In this document: piece by piece, positions 49,801 through 63,900 of the stretch
How the letters are laid out: each line of letters starts with the position of its first letter
Numbering within the stretch: position 1 is the first letter of the stretch
Source of the DNA: Setaria digitata
Taxonomy: Eukaryota > Nematoda > Chromadorea > Rhabditida > Setariidae
Direction: 5' to 3'
Assembly: GCA_003640385.1 (NCBI GenBank)
Contig: RCAB01000272.1
Span: 1 to 64,000 of the forward strand
DNA length: 64,000 nucleotides
Made by a program: the position numbers and the translations under genes
The notes under the pieces: generated by a model
Databases searched by the model: none
The model's input: only the letters and a program-made list of their open reading frames with translations
Told to the model about the DNA's origin: nothing

Positions 49801-51331
49801 ATGGAACTTTCTGACTGGTATGTTAGAACTCATGCCAAAAATTCTTTTGATTTGAAATATTTTAAGATGAGTTATTATGCCATCCATAGAAGGCTAACAG
49901 TTTAAACCTTTTTGCTATATTAGAAAAAATTTTTTAGTTCAATTATTAATTTAATTATACAAAGAACCATTCGCAATTTTTATTTGCTAATTCAAAAATT
50001 TTTCAAGAATTTGCATTTTTTTTCTTTTTTTTTTTTTTTTTATTCTAAAAGCCTTGAAGAATTTAGCAAAATGGAAGATCATCCTCATTTGACTGGAAAA
50101 AATGAACTTTTCCAGTCTAAAAATTACAACATTTTTGACAAAAAAAAAAAAAAAAAGAAGAAAAAAAACGAAAAAAAAAAAGGAAATTTAAACTAGAACG
50201 AAGTGTTTCTTATGTTTTTTCAAATTTAAACCGTAACATATAAATTAATTTTTTTTTTTTTTTTTAAAAAATGCAGCTAAAACACATTTCAGTCAATCTT
50301 CACGCTAATGTGCAAAAGGATTGGTAGTTGCAAAATAAAGTTATATAGCCTTGTACCAGTTTTAAAATTTAATGAACTTTCTGTTTTTAATATCCAACTA
50401 TTATCATTTTGGAATTGCATTCTAAATCATTGTGTAGAGCGTTTGTTCTAGTCGTACTTTTCAGTAATAAAAAAAATGTTTTGTTTTTTTTCCAAATTTC
50501 GATTAATTTAAATCACTTACAAGTTGAAAATTAGCAGAAAAATAAAATGAAAAAAATTCTTCCTAAGCAACTGAAAAAGAAAATCGTAAAACATAAAAAT
50601 TCTGAAGGATACTGACTAAATAATCAAATATTAATTAATGAAATTATAAATGAAATAAATTAAAGCTGGTTTTTTTTATTTGTTTTATTATTATTAAGAC
50701 AGTTAAAAATATTAAGAGAGAAAGTGCTAAGGAGGAAAATGAAAACTTTTGAACATAGACATACTAACGTTGCATTATGTTTGTTATTTATAATTTTGAA
50801 CATTTTCTTAGATATCAATAATCACAGATACACTGTCACAGATCTTATAATATCCTCAAACTATAATTTTCTAATTGTTATAGTTTGTTTAACAGAGCTA
50901 CGAATCATCTAAATTTTTTGAAATCAAATTTTCCATATTAGATTGTCAAACTGTTTATACTGCAGTTTGAGCACTGTAATCATCGTTGGGAAATTATCCA
51001 AATTTTTGAAATTTAAATTTTTTGCAGTAAAATTTTTGGAGTAAAAATTTCTATAATATTAAGAAACATTTGTCCATTTAGTCATCATACACTTAGTATA
51101 CTGCAACGGGAAATTGCTAATTAAATACAAATAAAAAACTTTTCATCGGCTAGAAAATAATTGAGTTATGATGTGAAGGATGAAAATGAAATTAAAATAC
51201 CTACTTAATAATTAGGTAAAGAGAAAAACTCTTTTTTTTTTTTTTTTTTTTTTTTCTGCAAATACCTTTTTGCCAAACACAGTCGAAGTTACCAATAGTG
51301 AGACGCCGAAAATCAGAGCTGCCACATTCAT
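46806..51331 (-). CDS. ost-1: SPARC/osteonectin (OST-1)
   Basis: SPARC is a secreted calcium- and collagen-binding protein of basement membranes. Exons: 51331-51266, 49250-49163, 48541-48405, 48196-48107, 47895-47779 and 47105-46806, 265 residues, close to the length I recall for C. elegans OST-1. Exon 1 is a clean signal peptide (L-I-F-G-V-S-L-L-V-T-S-T-V-F-G). A short acidic N-terminal segment follows, then a Cys-rich follistatin-like domain (N-P-C-E-D-H-I-C-G-W-G-K-E-C to C-L-C-K-H-K). The alpha-helical and EF-hand extracellular calcium domain comes next: S-H-H-E-L-I-P-I-T-A-P-V-I-P-M-E, then the EF loop D-V-N-N-D-G-N-I-S and E-W-G-K-C-L-G. The N-terminal acidic region is short, as in nematodes. 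The first intron is about 2 kb. A TAG acceptor precedes the ATG by 5 bases. Confidence 0.93.
48670..48718. repeat. 12-bp inverted repeat with A-rich loop
   Basis: AGCACAATATTT at 48670-48681 and its reverse complement at 48707-48718, separated by 25 mostly A bases, in a SPARC intron. Confidence 0.7.
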
Positions 51332-52583
51332 TGCGTCTATGTGAGCCAAAGTAAATCAACGAGGAAGTTTGATGGTAACAATTGTCGAGAAAGATGCTTA
51401 CCTCAATGATCGCCTCCTTTCCTCTGAATTTATCCATCATACCAACCTGTCCCTTCTTTCACTTACCCCTCTTCCTTCCTTCCCTTTCCTCCTACCTTTT
51501 GCTTAACAGATTTTCTTTTAAGCTACATTAGCTAACCAAACTTTAAAAAAAAAGAAAAAAAAACAAAAAAAAAAAAAANAAAATTAATACTCCACCCGAT
51601 CCACACGTTACCCCAATCGAAGTGTATTGCTTATTCACTGTATAAGCAAACAGTTGAAAAAGTGGTAGTTAAAAGAACTATAAGAGGATAAAAGTACAAC
51701 TTATGTTCTGAATTTTTCCAATTTTGTTCCAGCAATAAGAGATTTTTAAGACTTTATTTGCATAGATCAACACCAATAAGGTAACAGTTGGATTTTAAAT
51801 TTAAAATTGGAAATGTAAATAACTCTGGAAATTCCCAACACCGATTTCAATTTTAAGCAATACAATATTCGAACTACTCTTCAGACTGCACATTGAACGA
51901 ACGAACTTAGGGTCGATTTGCACTACCATTACACTTAAGATGAACTGAAAATCTCGACTGCATTATTACACCAAAACTCTCGCACACATTGCCTAAACCT
52001 CTCTTCCATACATTAAAGAACTCTAAAATTTATGCCTTTCACAGAATTCATTAGATCCGTACTGAGTCCCGTTATTTCTGCAAGCCTAGCAATTCAATTT
52101 CAGCAACACCTCCAAATTTTATGCTGTAATTCAAATCCGTGAACCCGAAACAAAACACACCTTCCGAATCATAATATATTTAAATTTCAGTCACAGTTGT
52201 GGAACATCCATCACAACCACTTGAAATTACACCTCGGTAAATAGAAATTGTTCCGATGTTAAAATGCTTCGCCCATAAACTTCAGTTCATGACTTTAAAA
52301 GTGAATGGCATGTTATTTATGTTACAATGAATTTAGATAGAACTTTACTGGCGCGAACACGAGAACAGCATCACCTTACAATAATAACGATCAATTCGTT
52401 AAATCTTATGAAAAGAGTATGAATTTACTGCCACGAATTAATATTTGTTAAAATTTGGACACACTGCATCTAAGAAATGAAATTTCTAATAAATAGGGTC
52501 TAGAAAAACTGGAGACTGACTCGTACGCGTGCAACAAATGTTCATCATGATCAGGAAATAATAGAATGCCTTTTCTTTAAAAC
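51332..52583. other. Intergenic region between SPARC and VDAC
   Basis: Both neighbours are on the minus strand, so this should hold the SPARC promoter and the VDAC 3' end. The base at 51579 is N inside an A-rich run, a homopolymer gap. No gene is supported. Confidence 0.5.
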
Positions 52584-54961
52584 TTAACAACACGGATGGA
52601 AGTTTAAACCAATGCCGTATTTGTGCCCTTCACTGAAAGAAGCCATTCCAAACTGTGATGAAAGCGTCAGCTTCAACTGAAATTCACATTTTACAGTTTT
52701 TAGCTTCTTTATAATTCCTAAATTTCTTTCAGAAAAATATAAATTTAAATTACGGATGCAAAAAAAAAAAAGTTTTTTGAAACTGAACGGTATGTACAGA
52801 AACAGCCAAAAAGTAATACAGATACATCAAATGCCATACTTAACGTAATAGCTAAAAATGCTGCTGATAATTAGAGATTTGAAAACAAACTCGATTTGAG
52901 AGATGATGCGTAAGTGCAAAAGCAACTTTTGATTCATGATCAACTTTGGCTTTCAGTTCTAAATCCTGTGTGGGACAGTACTTCATTGCCAAACCGAAAC
53001 GTGCTCCTGGCTCACCAGTTGTCCAGCTAAACATAGCCCCAATATCTAGATTCTATAAAATATTTTAAAATTACGCATGCAGCATGCTGAGTTAATTTTC
53101 TAAAAATTCACCTGTATAAGAAAAAATCTGATTTAAAGAGAGAGATAAAAATCGACTGTCATTCGAAATCTATTAGGAAGGTGTATCACGTAATGAAGCA
53201 GCTCTAGAAGTTACAACTGTCTAGTTCCAGCATTTCTGCCCACTGCGCACTATAACAACCGTGTTGTGAAAAATTCATCAACCAGAATGGAAACCTAACT
53301 ATGAGACGAAAATTACATTACTTAGACATGCCATAGTCCAATGAGACACAAAAAACTAAAAACCATACTTACATGAGCGACACCGTGGTAGAATGAGCCA
53401 CCAAATTCTCGAGCATCGTTTACGTACGAATGCAAAACATAATCTTTTCCTACTCTTCCAAATGCAAAGCTAAGAGACTGAAAAATATTCTTTTACGCAT
53501 ACCAAGAATCACTCACTTCAGTGCTTAAATGAATTGTATCTGCAATCTGTGAACTGCACGTCACAAACTGGAAGAGTTTTATAAAAGAAATTCAAAAGCA
53601 TGTTCCTTGTTTGCGCACCTTCAGCTGACTGCTAGGAACATCAAATGCGCTTTGTACCCCCATCAACCATCCATTCAAACCGGTAACTGCAGAAAAATTG
53701 ACTTGAGGACCGGTATCCAATCCGACATCAAGATTACACTGAAAAAAGAAGCAAATAATCCGCGACTTAATTCTTTAGTTAGTCTCCTACAATAACCGCC
53801 TCATACTATTCATAGAACTATAATACGTCAGCCGAAGAGGATGCATCGACAAACTACGACATATACATATGTCGTTCGAGTAATTAGGATAGGCAGAACA
53901 AAACACTGCAAGCCTAAATAAACAGAAGTATCCTAATCAGAGAGTATGATTTTATTCACGAATATCATGAATACAACAGTGTCACCCAACCTACTCAAAG
54001 ATTTTTCTGTGAAATCCAGAGAAAAACACCGTACCGTAACATTCCTGTTCAACAATTCAGCCTTCACCCGACCTGACCGTTTACCATTGTGTGGAGCATA
54101 CCACGAATCTAATGTAAGTTTCAAACCACGGGCGAAGCGATCCTGTATTTCAACAATTGTACCCAGTAAATTCTCCGTATTCCACTTTTCTGTCAGAACC
54201 ATGCCTGGAATATAAAATTTTTATTCCTTCTGCAAAAGTTCCATTTACTTTATATCTTATGATATTTTTAAACAACCCTCATTTTCCAAAGAGAAAGTGA
54301 ATACCAACCACAAATTACAACAGTTATACTTATTACTTAAATACCAATTTATCAGCCCTGTATTGACACAGAGCACAATGACACAACTACCTCTAATTAC
54401 CTATCACAGTTCACAAAGCAAAAACAATTTACCATATGAAGGTATACGATATTTGACATCAAAATTTCCAGCGAGTTTTCCTGTAGCAACGGTGTGCACT
54501 GCAGCAGTGGAAAACTCCACCTCCTGATTTTCTCCTGATCTCGAACATGCGTCAACTCGTAGAGAACCAAAATCTGAAAGAAGCCAAATGAACTATTTCT
54601 AGCCAAAGGTACAAAAACTTTCGTTGCTCAGAAATCATATTTACCGAATGACCTTCTCATCTTTTCGTGGCCTTACATGGATTCTATGCTGGATTATTAC
54701 CACCAAATAATTTAAATCAATAAAATGTAGATGTTATACCCGGCATGCGGTCGTTATTTCATCATCTTAATATATAGCTATAAAAGTTGATCAAATGAAC
54801 AAATAAAACTGCGATAACTTATAGCAATGAAAAACTTTGAAAACTTTCAAACTCATAACTAACAGGAATGATAATGAACAAATGAAGATAAACTAACTGT
54901 ATCCCTTCGTGAACAACTCTCTAGCTGCCTTCCCAAGATCAACGTAGCACGGATAAAACAT
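52584..54961 (-). CDS. vdac-1: Voltage-dependent anion channel (mitochondrial porin)
   Basis: VDAC is the main metabolite pore of the mitochondrial outer membrane. Exons: 54961-54898, 54573-54433, 54204-54035, 53738-53619, 53477-53373, 53052-52891 and 52676-52584, giving 284 residues, the normal length of about 283. All junctions keep phase. The N-terminal helix reads D-L-G-K-A-A-R-E-L-F-T-K-G-Y. The first strands contain V-E-F-S-T-A-A-V-H-T and G-N-F-D-V-K-Y. The diagnostic block L-T-E-K-W-N-T-E-N-L-L-G-T and the G-L-K-L-T-L-D stretch are intact. The C-terminal strands include L-T-H-H-L-S-N-R and the porin signature-like G-H-K-Y-G-I-G-L-N-F. The last residues H-P-C-C are unusual for VDAC. 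It starts about 450 bases from the divergent KIAA2013-family gene, suggesting a shared promoter region. Confidence 0.95.
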
Positions 54962-55409
54962 CCTGTAGTAGCCTAAAACAAACAATTTCAGTACTGCCAA
55001 ATCCCCCACACAAACCAATCACCCAAACCCCTGCGAAGCCACCAAACGACAGAACAACCCCACAGAAACTGTCGGTATCCTTCGGTCCATATACCGTTCA
55101 TACGGCTGGTGTTCATTTTTCATGCTCCTATTGTGAAATACTTATTTCCTTCTTGCCAACAAGCTTTTATATGGATATTAGAAATTTACATATTAGTGGT
55201 GCTTGAGGTTGTTCTAGCTTACGGCTTGTAATTTCCAAGTTCTATTATTATATGTTAACTTGGATAAGACAAGTATTTTTTCAGGAAAAGAATGTTTGCT
55301 AGGTTGTTTTAATAAGATGTGAATGTTGGTTTATATATGTTGAAGTTTTTTTTTTAGGAATTAAATAATGCAAATGGTAAATTGGATATTTGGTTAGCTT
55401 GAGATAGTA

Positions 55410-58400
55410 ATGTTGTCATCTATGAGAAGAGTACAGTGTAGGCGATGGGATGATTTCGAATTGAGAAAATGGTTACGTCAACTTTCTGTACCAAGACGGG
55501 TCTCATTGACGGCTGTTTTCATCCTCTTTTCACTCTATTTCATTATATCTTCCTTCTTTTCCTCACCCTACATCTCTGAGTCCCAAAAATGTCTCAGTGA
55601 ACATCTGAATGCTTGGAAATACTTCGAAAACGATAATTTGGTTTCAATTTCCAACAAAAAATTTGGATTTACTGGTAATGGGTTAGTTCTGCAATTCATT
55701 AATCTTCCTTATCTGGACTTCTAGAGGCATTATTAATTCATGTGCTAACTTATAGCCTATTGGGTTGTACGAAGCAACATATTCACTTTGAATCCATTCA
55801 TTCAAAATTAGTATGACATTTATTACATCATAACAGTTTATAAGATCTTTTTGAGGTTCATCGGAATGGGTGGCGATGGAGAGTTGCGGCTAAAAACATC
55901 TCGAGTTTTATCAGCACGAAGTGCCTTTTCTCCTCTTATTGATGCGCAAATTCAAAATTCAGAATCTTTTGCAGAAAGTTATATAAATGATTACCGTGAT
56001 GGTACTATCACAGCTATACGATGTTATCGTATTGTACGTATTTCTAATCTTTAATTTTCACATTTCCTTCTTTCTTTCTGTTAATTTTCTTTTAAATATT
56101 GCATCTTTTTGGTTTTTTATTTAAGGAAGTTATTTTTAAAGATCTATGAAGTTAATGAGTATTTTCAATAATCTTTTACTGCAGAGCGATCAATGTATAT
56201 GTACTGCACAACGCGTTTATGCTCATCGAAGAAGACCGCATCTTTTAATCCAAGAACTTCAGGCGGCAAATCCATCGGTCTTTTTTCCGTTACTTTTAAA
56301 TGTAGCTCCACTGCAAACAAAGCAATTCCAGACATATATTTTCTGCGTAGTATCCATATTTTCAGTCCTTCTTTCAGGATAGCGATATCGAAATCGAACT
56401 CTCCGTAAAAATTTCGGAATATTGGACGCAAAGAAAGAGGTTTACGTTTTTGCATTATTAAACTCTGCAAGTATTACCGACTGCTGTTTAATGAGTAACA
56501 GGTCACTGCGTTGTGACATACGCCAGAGCACTGAAAAGTTTCCTTCGTATGCGAAATGATAGTATGGTACTCAACAGAAGAGCCACCACTGAAGACTTGG
56601 AAGCTGGATAAGTCAAGTTTTGATCAGGTAAACAGAATGGACAAATTGATCCTACGAAGGGTATTTATGAATAAACCCCTTCAAAATTTGTTATATGTTT
56701 CAGTAGCAGTGCAGCTGATCCAGTTTATACACGTCACTTTGAGTCTGATGGAGCACATACGTTAGTTGCTGCTGCATGTACGAAAATTCCTGAAACTATT
56801 ACGGTTGAACAGAAAAACGAAATCTTTTTACGCTTTCTTTGTCTCATCAATTATATTGCCGGAAAAAACGAAAATGATGAGTTAAGATTGCTGGGCGAAA
56901 GTGTTGCCAAGGTGTATTGTTTTTTATGCTCTCTGGCAAACGGGTTTTAAATTGATTGAAGTTTTGAGAAAGCTTAGGTATCTCTACCACTTCTCATCAG
57001 GTCTTTGTAACCTTTGATATGAGGTGCAAGTCAGGAATTTCTCAAGTATACAAAGGAAAGTAATACATATGTTGCTACACTCTTCTATTTTATGTTGAAG
57101 GTATTTCTCGGGTTTGGAAGATTTTAAAGTGAGTAACAATGAATGGAGGAACGAGTTTTAGCATGAGTATATGGTTACCAAATGTGGAGGATCGATAATT
57201 GTGAAGACCCATGTGGAAGATTAATTCACTTTTGGGAATGTTTTTTTTTCTTTTTCAGGAACTCACAGATTACAGCTTACTAGATAGAACCCTTCTGTAT
57301 CGCGAGCATTCAACGGCTTGGAATAAGGTACGATTACTATTTAACATAGAACTTTTTGTTTTAGTGGCTGGTGATTATATCCTTTTTCTAATTTATATGT
57401 ATTTTTAGTTAAATATGGTTACGTTTGGTATTTCAAAATCTCTAGCTCCAAATGCTTTGAATGCTGATCAAATAAATGCTACACGTTACGTGCTGCTATC
57501 AAATATGCGTGATCCACTGCTAGAAATTGGAGTTAGCAAAGAACAAAAGGAGGTAGATATCGTTAAGATTAAATCTGCACTTTTTCATGTATCTGTTTTA
57601 AGACATATTTATTTTCGGCAAATATGACCAGTAAATTCCAGGCGGGAGCAGCATCGATAAAGAAAATAGATATGTGTTACACAGGACATTCAACGCTTCT
57701 TGTACCCTCTCGTTTGTGGAGGAAATCTGATAATGTCAATGACATCATTGAAACAACGGACATCTGGTTATTAACTCTGGAGAAACGTGGATGTTCTGGA
57801 CTCCTAAAAGCTGGTGCTAGTGGCCTTGCCGAAGCGTTTGTTCTCAGTCTTCTTGCATCCAAGTAAACAGTTCGTGATCTTTTCTTTGTAGTTCTGCTGT
57901 GAAATATAAGTCTCAATAGGTTTTTCAACTAAATTATTCCTGTTTTCGCAGGTTTTCTCGTGAACATCTGGAAATAGACATTGATCCGGCTGATTTACTT
58001 CGAGAGATTACAGTTGGAAATTTGGCATATTCTCCTACCACGAAAGTTTCAATAAATGTTCGTTTAAGTACTGGTAATCGACCTTATTTCATGATCTCGT
58101 CCGACTCGCAGGTAAGATACTTTTTCATCGTTCTAATTACTTTTTTATATTTCTTTTTGACTAAGGATATCACAGTTTCGAAAGATTCTCACATGGTGGC
58201 TACCCTTTGAATGGGTAATCACTTACTCCTTTTTTGTTTTTGGACTTTTGTTTAGAAATTCCCAAACCGCTCATCTGTTTTGTTCGATTTTCAAATTTTA
58301 AGATTTTCGCTTGTGATGCAGCCTGCTTAAATCATCCAATAGCCGTCGGACGATCAAATATACATATTCCGGTTAAGGTAACTAAACCAGCTACTCCAAT

Positions 58401-59105
58401 TTTATATATTTCACACAACAAAAATCATCTCGAGCAACTGCGGGGGACAATACACGTTGTTGAGGTGATGCTTTTTCATGTTAAAGCCTAGTGTTGTTGG
58501 AGGAAGGAGATGAATTCCTAAAAATTTAGAATATTCAACATTGCTTAGCGTAGGATCTTTTTTTTTTTCTCTCCAGAGAATAAAATTGGTTATCTCAGCA
58601 CTCAAGATATCCCATACGCCTCTAGATCCAATGGGCTGCTAGTGTTTAATCTCTTCTATTCGGAACTGAGTATAAAGCAATGATCTGGATGCATATATAT
58701 TTTTTTAAATGCACGTTTTTTGCTGAATGCTTGATCGACCAGTGGAAGTCCAAAAGTGAAACTGTTTTGTAATTTATTCAAATGTGATTTTTGGCTAAAA
58801 ATTCTAAAAAGAAGAAAAAAAATTGATCATTTGTTGCTGAATGATAGTTTATAATACCCGTAGTATTATAAGAAACTTCTTTACTGCAGGTCATGGATGC
58901 TCCTGCTCATGAGCATGGACTAATTGCGCTTCATAAACATGGTCATCGTTTGGGTGGTCTCCCAATGATGTTTTGGATGATGCTTGGTGCTTTAGTAATT
59001 GTATTCCATTTATTCTTATTTAAGTTGCTTTATTCGGAGTGGCAAAAGGGGGACACAATGCCTTATAATTATTATTTACGACAGCGTTACATTCGCAGTC
59101 ACTGA
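55410..59105 (+). CDS. KIAA2013: KIAA2013-family membrane protein
   Basis: The family is a poorly studied metazoan endomembrane protein with one C-terminal membrane helix. Firm exons: 55410-55681 (signal or anchor V-F-I-L-F-S-L-Y-F-I-I-S-S-F-F), 55856-56033, 56185 to about 56277, 56704-56911, 57259-57327, 57409-57552, 57642-57862, 57952-58111, 58303-58464 and 58890-59105. Between 56277 and 56704 two more short exons are likely (S-D-I-E-I-E-L-S-V-K; W-Y-S-T-E-E-P-P), but I could not phase them. Matches to the human protein by eye: A-H-R-R-R-P-H, D-I-W-L-L-T-L-E-K-R-G-C-S-G-L, P-A-T-P-I-L-Y-I-S, and the final helix with F-H-L-F-L-F-K-L-L-Y-S-E. The tail is short and cytosolic. An ATG at 55422 is an alternative start. 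Molecular function is unknown. Confidence 0.85.
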
Positions 59106-59482
59106 GATATTGCATCGCGAGATATACATTTCTCAAGGAATAAGAAAGGTTATCCATACTTGTTTCTAAATGTATTATTTATTATCTGGTTCATTTGAAG
59201 TATTCATTACATCTATACTTGTGTTGTATATGGTCCTTGTCCTTCATAGCGAATTCAGTCATCTTCCTTATAGTAAATGTGTAAGTGAAGATTTAGGGGG
59301 TAGTTAAAAATTGAAATTTAGGAAGTAATAACTTTGTCGGGAACACATGGCTACTTTTACTGTTATGTTAGTAATTGCAGTGATTTGTCGTGAAACATAC
59401 CACAAGTACTAAAAAAACGCTCCTTTTTTTAAAACAATATCAAATATATGGATGATCACAAATCCATTGATTTTGTCGTCCG
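59106..59482. other. Convergent 3' intergenic region
   Basis: About 377 bases between the stops of the KIAA2013-family gene and the NF-kappaB-like gene. Nothing but untranslated AT-rich sequence is seen. Confidence 0.55.
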
Positions 59483-60902
59483 TCACTGTTGCTCATTTCC
59501 AGCCTGTATCAAACGTACCCCAAGCGTTTCCCCCATGTCTTCCAAAGATTGCGTCACTGTTGACAAGTTTGCATTTGGAACTTGCTGCAAATATTTTGAA
59601 GTAGTTCCGAATAAATGCTAAGTTTTAAGTATTTAGATGCATTCACGCAACAAACCCTGAAATATTGCCGATTTATTAAGCTTCATTCCATTATAATAAA
59701 GGGCATGGTAGCGAAACTTCAGCTTTTGCGTTTCCTTGAACTATTTATTGAGTCACTTCCGAATGATCTTTAGATTTTCAGATTTCTCTCTACTTAAAAT
59801 ATATATAGGGAAAACCTTACTTCGTATTGATCAAGAAGCATCATGGTTGGTGAAGAGGAATCGTCTAAACAAACACGAATAAACTCTACCATATGCCCAC
59901 AACCGAGATGATCCGCTAGAATTGCCCATTTATCCTCTACATCTAATATCTTCGATAGTCGTAACCTCGTTAGGTAATCCAAACAGGAAACATCATCTGA
60001 AACTGAGAATTAAGGCTGTGTGCTTTATTCAGACAAAGTTGCTGTAAAAAAAATAACAGTTTATTTCTTATACGAATATCGCTCTGATAAGGATGTATGC
60101 ATAATTTGGTATCATCATTGTACAGATGGAAAGAAATATCCATTTTATTTTTGTTGCTCTGACCACAGGAATTATTATTTATTGTTACTTAGTTCTATTG
60201 TACAACAGTAAAGTTTTATGTGCCGCTTTACAGTTAACTGTTTGTCATGCATAATTTAGTCCAGCTATATAAGACTGGTGATATGTCCATCGTAGAAACA
60301 AGACAAGTTATGTATAGTAGTGTTGATGCTTTGAAAATTTATAAAATTCGGAAGAAGAAACAGAGAAATATGTAACCTTTGAGTGTACGAAGTCGATAAC
60401 TAGTTGCAGCATCGGTGCTTACAGCTGTACTACCCGATTCTTCACTTTGCGGTTCATTGGTTTCTTGTTCTTCGAGACCGTTTTGTGCAGCATATATATC
60501 AGGTAATTCAACGCGTTCGCCATTTAGAATCCGCTGTACATCTTCGTCATCTGCTTCTGCTGGTCGCCCATCACCTATATTACTATCGTTTTACCTCATG
60601 ACAAATTTTTCCTTTATTTATTATTATTATCCCTCAAGATGAACATAATCTTGCATATAACTTTAAGAGGCAGTTTAATAATGACAAAAAGATGTTGCAC
60701 TCTGAAAACCTGTTCCCAAAGAATCCATGGTTGATCCGGCATCCAGAAGGCGTCCGATCATTACAAGATTCTTTTTCTTACATGCAACTTTCAGAGGTGT
60801 ATCGCCATTATTCGATATTGCATTAAGATCACAGTCATGCTGCAAGTTTCATCATTAACAGCCAAAAAATTGATGATAAAAGTTATCCCTTTTCTTCTTT
60901 TT

Positions 60903-60942
<40 letters not shown>

Positions 60943-63900
60943 AACCACTTAGCAATATCAACAAAAAAAGAACCTGAGCAAGTAAAGAGACCGCATCAAC
61001 ATCATCCATATACAGAGCTGTCAATAAAGGTGTTTCACCGTTATTATCGGGAATATTCACAGGCGCACCCGCTTCTATTAATGCTTCTAACAAACTTAAT
61101 TTTAACTTCTTAACAGCAATATGAGCTGGCGTATAACCGGAGCAATTTTTTTTGGCTAAAATATTCTCTCTGTTGATATCAGTTCCATTTTCTACTTCCT
61201 CACTATTACTTGTTTCCAAAATTTCTTTATAAATTGCATCGTTATATACCTCTCCCAAATAATGCGCAACCTGAAAAATTAATTTTCCATTTGAAACTAG
61301 AAAAACATAAAATTATTTGCTTATTTTATCTTAGACTTTTCCTTTCCACAAGCTAGTATCATTGTGTATAATTTCGATCATTTTACACTAAGAAATAAGT
61401 AAGCGAAATAAATAAATACAATGTAATATGCTCTGTTGAAATTAAGCAATTACAAAGACTTCTTCTATACTGCTATAATTTAAATATTAGGAAAAAGAAA
61501 AAAAAAAAAGTCTACATTAAGTAGAATTATCTTCTATAAGAGTTGAAATTTTTAGTGTATTTCGACAAACTCAAAAAACTTACTGTATCCAAATTATTAT
61601 CAACAACATTTCTCTTGGCACCAGCACTAATTAGGTAATGCACACAGTCTGGATCACCGGCTCGTACCGCACAATGTAAAGCTGTTTGGCCTCGAACATT
61701 CGGCGCATTAAGGATTTTTTGACGGTCCATTTCATTGCTACATTGACATAAAACCGATAGCATTGTTTTTAGCGCAAAATTTTGTTTATTACGTGCTGCC
61801 ACGTGTAAGGCACTGAAGCTAATAATAATTACTCATCCTTCCATTAGCATATTCACATCATTACGTTGCTTCATTAAAAAAAAAAAAAAAAAAAGTTAAA
61901 ATTATTAAGACTGCTTTTAGTTATTGCTGTTGTGTTTTTAATGTTACTGAAATAGAATGGCATGTTATGGACAACATACCTGAATGAAATATACCTGTTT
62001 ATAGTTAGACAACTTACCTTTCTTTGCTTCTAGAACGAATTTTATAAAACAGCAAGCACTTTTGCGAACTTTTAACTAGCCTCTTTATATTTGTAAACAT
62101 ACAACGAGCAAGTTTTTAAAAAGAAAAGTTTTCTTTTTGAAGATTAGAAAAATTAATAGAGACTTGCAGCCGTCGTTATCAGATGTACCAAGAAGTGGTA
62201 CCAACGGTTTAACCAAAGATAACGGTTCTCCTTCAGCGGCAAATTCGAATAACGATGCTATTAGCGCTTCCTTATCAACAGCATCTGTTTTATCTGTGCT
62301 ACTCGTATCACTGAAGATATTATGAACACGATGATATTCATTTCCCGAAATGAATGAGCTAACCTTATCAAATCAAATATCACGGAGTGACCGGAAGTTC
62401 AATCTTAAAACAGAAAAGGATTCAGGTAATTGATAGATGTTAATGTAATTCCTTTATCTTTTCACACGTACTTTGACGTTTCACTAGAAGTAGCAAGTTT
62501 GCCATTCTTCTTCCTACCTCTCTGTTTTTTTTTTTTCTTTTGAAGTCAAAAATACAAAAAGAAAGGAGAAATTTGATTTGTATCTGGAAATAATAAACCA
62601 AATAATTATCACTAAACAGTTATCGCTTAGTAGATCAAATAATTATCACTAAACAGCTAATTATAATTAATTACTGACATGAAAATCAATAATATATTAC
62701 CTATATGAATTCCATCACTCAGTTCTCTGATTATTTAATTTCAGTGTACGAAGATTCCCAATACTATATTATAATGAGTTACAATAATGACTTCATATCA
62801 TATTCACATATCTATCATCAATGCATGATAAGACTAATCAATCACCTGACATGAAATTGTATTGGTAATTCTAATTGTTGTGGACCGTTTCGTAGAAATA
62901 TTTTGAAGCTATTTGTTACGGATATTGCTTTATCTGCTTGCTCCGGAATAATAAGAGGCGGTAAAGAAAATATAACTAGCTGAAAATGTTCATCTATTTT
63001 ACTTAAACTTTTCAAGTTCAATTCTTTCCTTTTTAAATACTATTTGAAAAATATTTTTTTACAAAAAATGCTTAATTAATTACTTTTTCTTATTCAAAAT
63101 TAACAATAATACAGTAAGATAACTCTTACCTTATCATAGATTTTCAATCGTTCAACAGGTAACATTCGATTACCAATATCAACAAATATACTAATATCAT
63201 TAATTGGTTTACTTAATAACAACCATATTGTTTCCTTAGTGTTTCGTATAATATTATGACTTACTTCAATTACTTGAAGCGGTCCTATAAAATCAATTAT
63301 TCATTGTTTTAGGGATTTAAAAGGAAAAAAAAAATTGATTGATTAATTTGAATATCTTGCTGCAAGAGTAAAACGATATACCATTATCACGATGCATAAT
63401 ATCAGAAACAATCACTGAAGAAGCAGAAGCTGTTGCTGCTTCAACGATTATTCGAATACTTTCCTCTTCTTCTGTCCACCTTTCATCAACTTTTTTCGTA
63501 CCACCACTGCACTGTTGATTTGCTTCAGCTGATTGGATCGATTCGTGTTGGCCTGTTTGTATCGGTTTTGTAATGTATAAATCTTCAAATCTGAAAATCA
63601 TCGCACTGGAATGATTAATACCTTTTGCTATGACTAACACACTGATCAATCGATAATGCTTCAGTGAAACCTCAAAGTTGAAGAAAAATTTCCAAAAAAA
63701 AAAATTCTTTAATGACTCATAACCTGATATGTTTGATACTTTACAAGCTAAACTCATCATCTGTCAGTGAAATCATCTAATTTTACCTTATGATATGTTA
63801 ATGAATTCATTGCCTAACTGACTGATAATATATTGTTTACGGTAATTATATCAAGCATCATTTGTATCGTATCAAATTACTCTAATCTCTTCACAAATTT

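Noticed and set aside
56165..56470. 101-codon minus-strand frame
   Set aside because: It is the shadow of a KIAA2013-family exon on the plus strand, whose A-H-R-R-R-P-H block matches the family.
62137..62325. Plus-strand frame with S-G-T-N-G-L-T-K-D-N-G-S
   Set aside because: The minus strand reads a linker exon (E-A-L-I-A-S-L-F-E-F-A-A-E-G-E-P) that fits between the IPT and ankyrin exons of the NF-kappaB-like gene.
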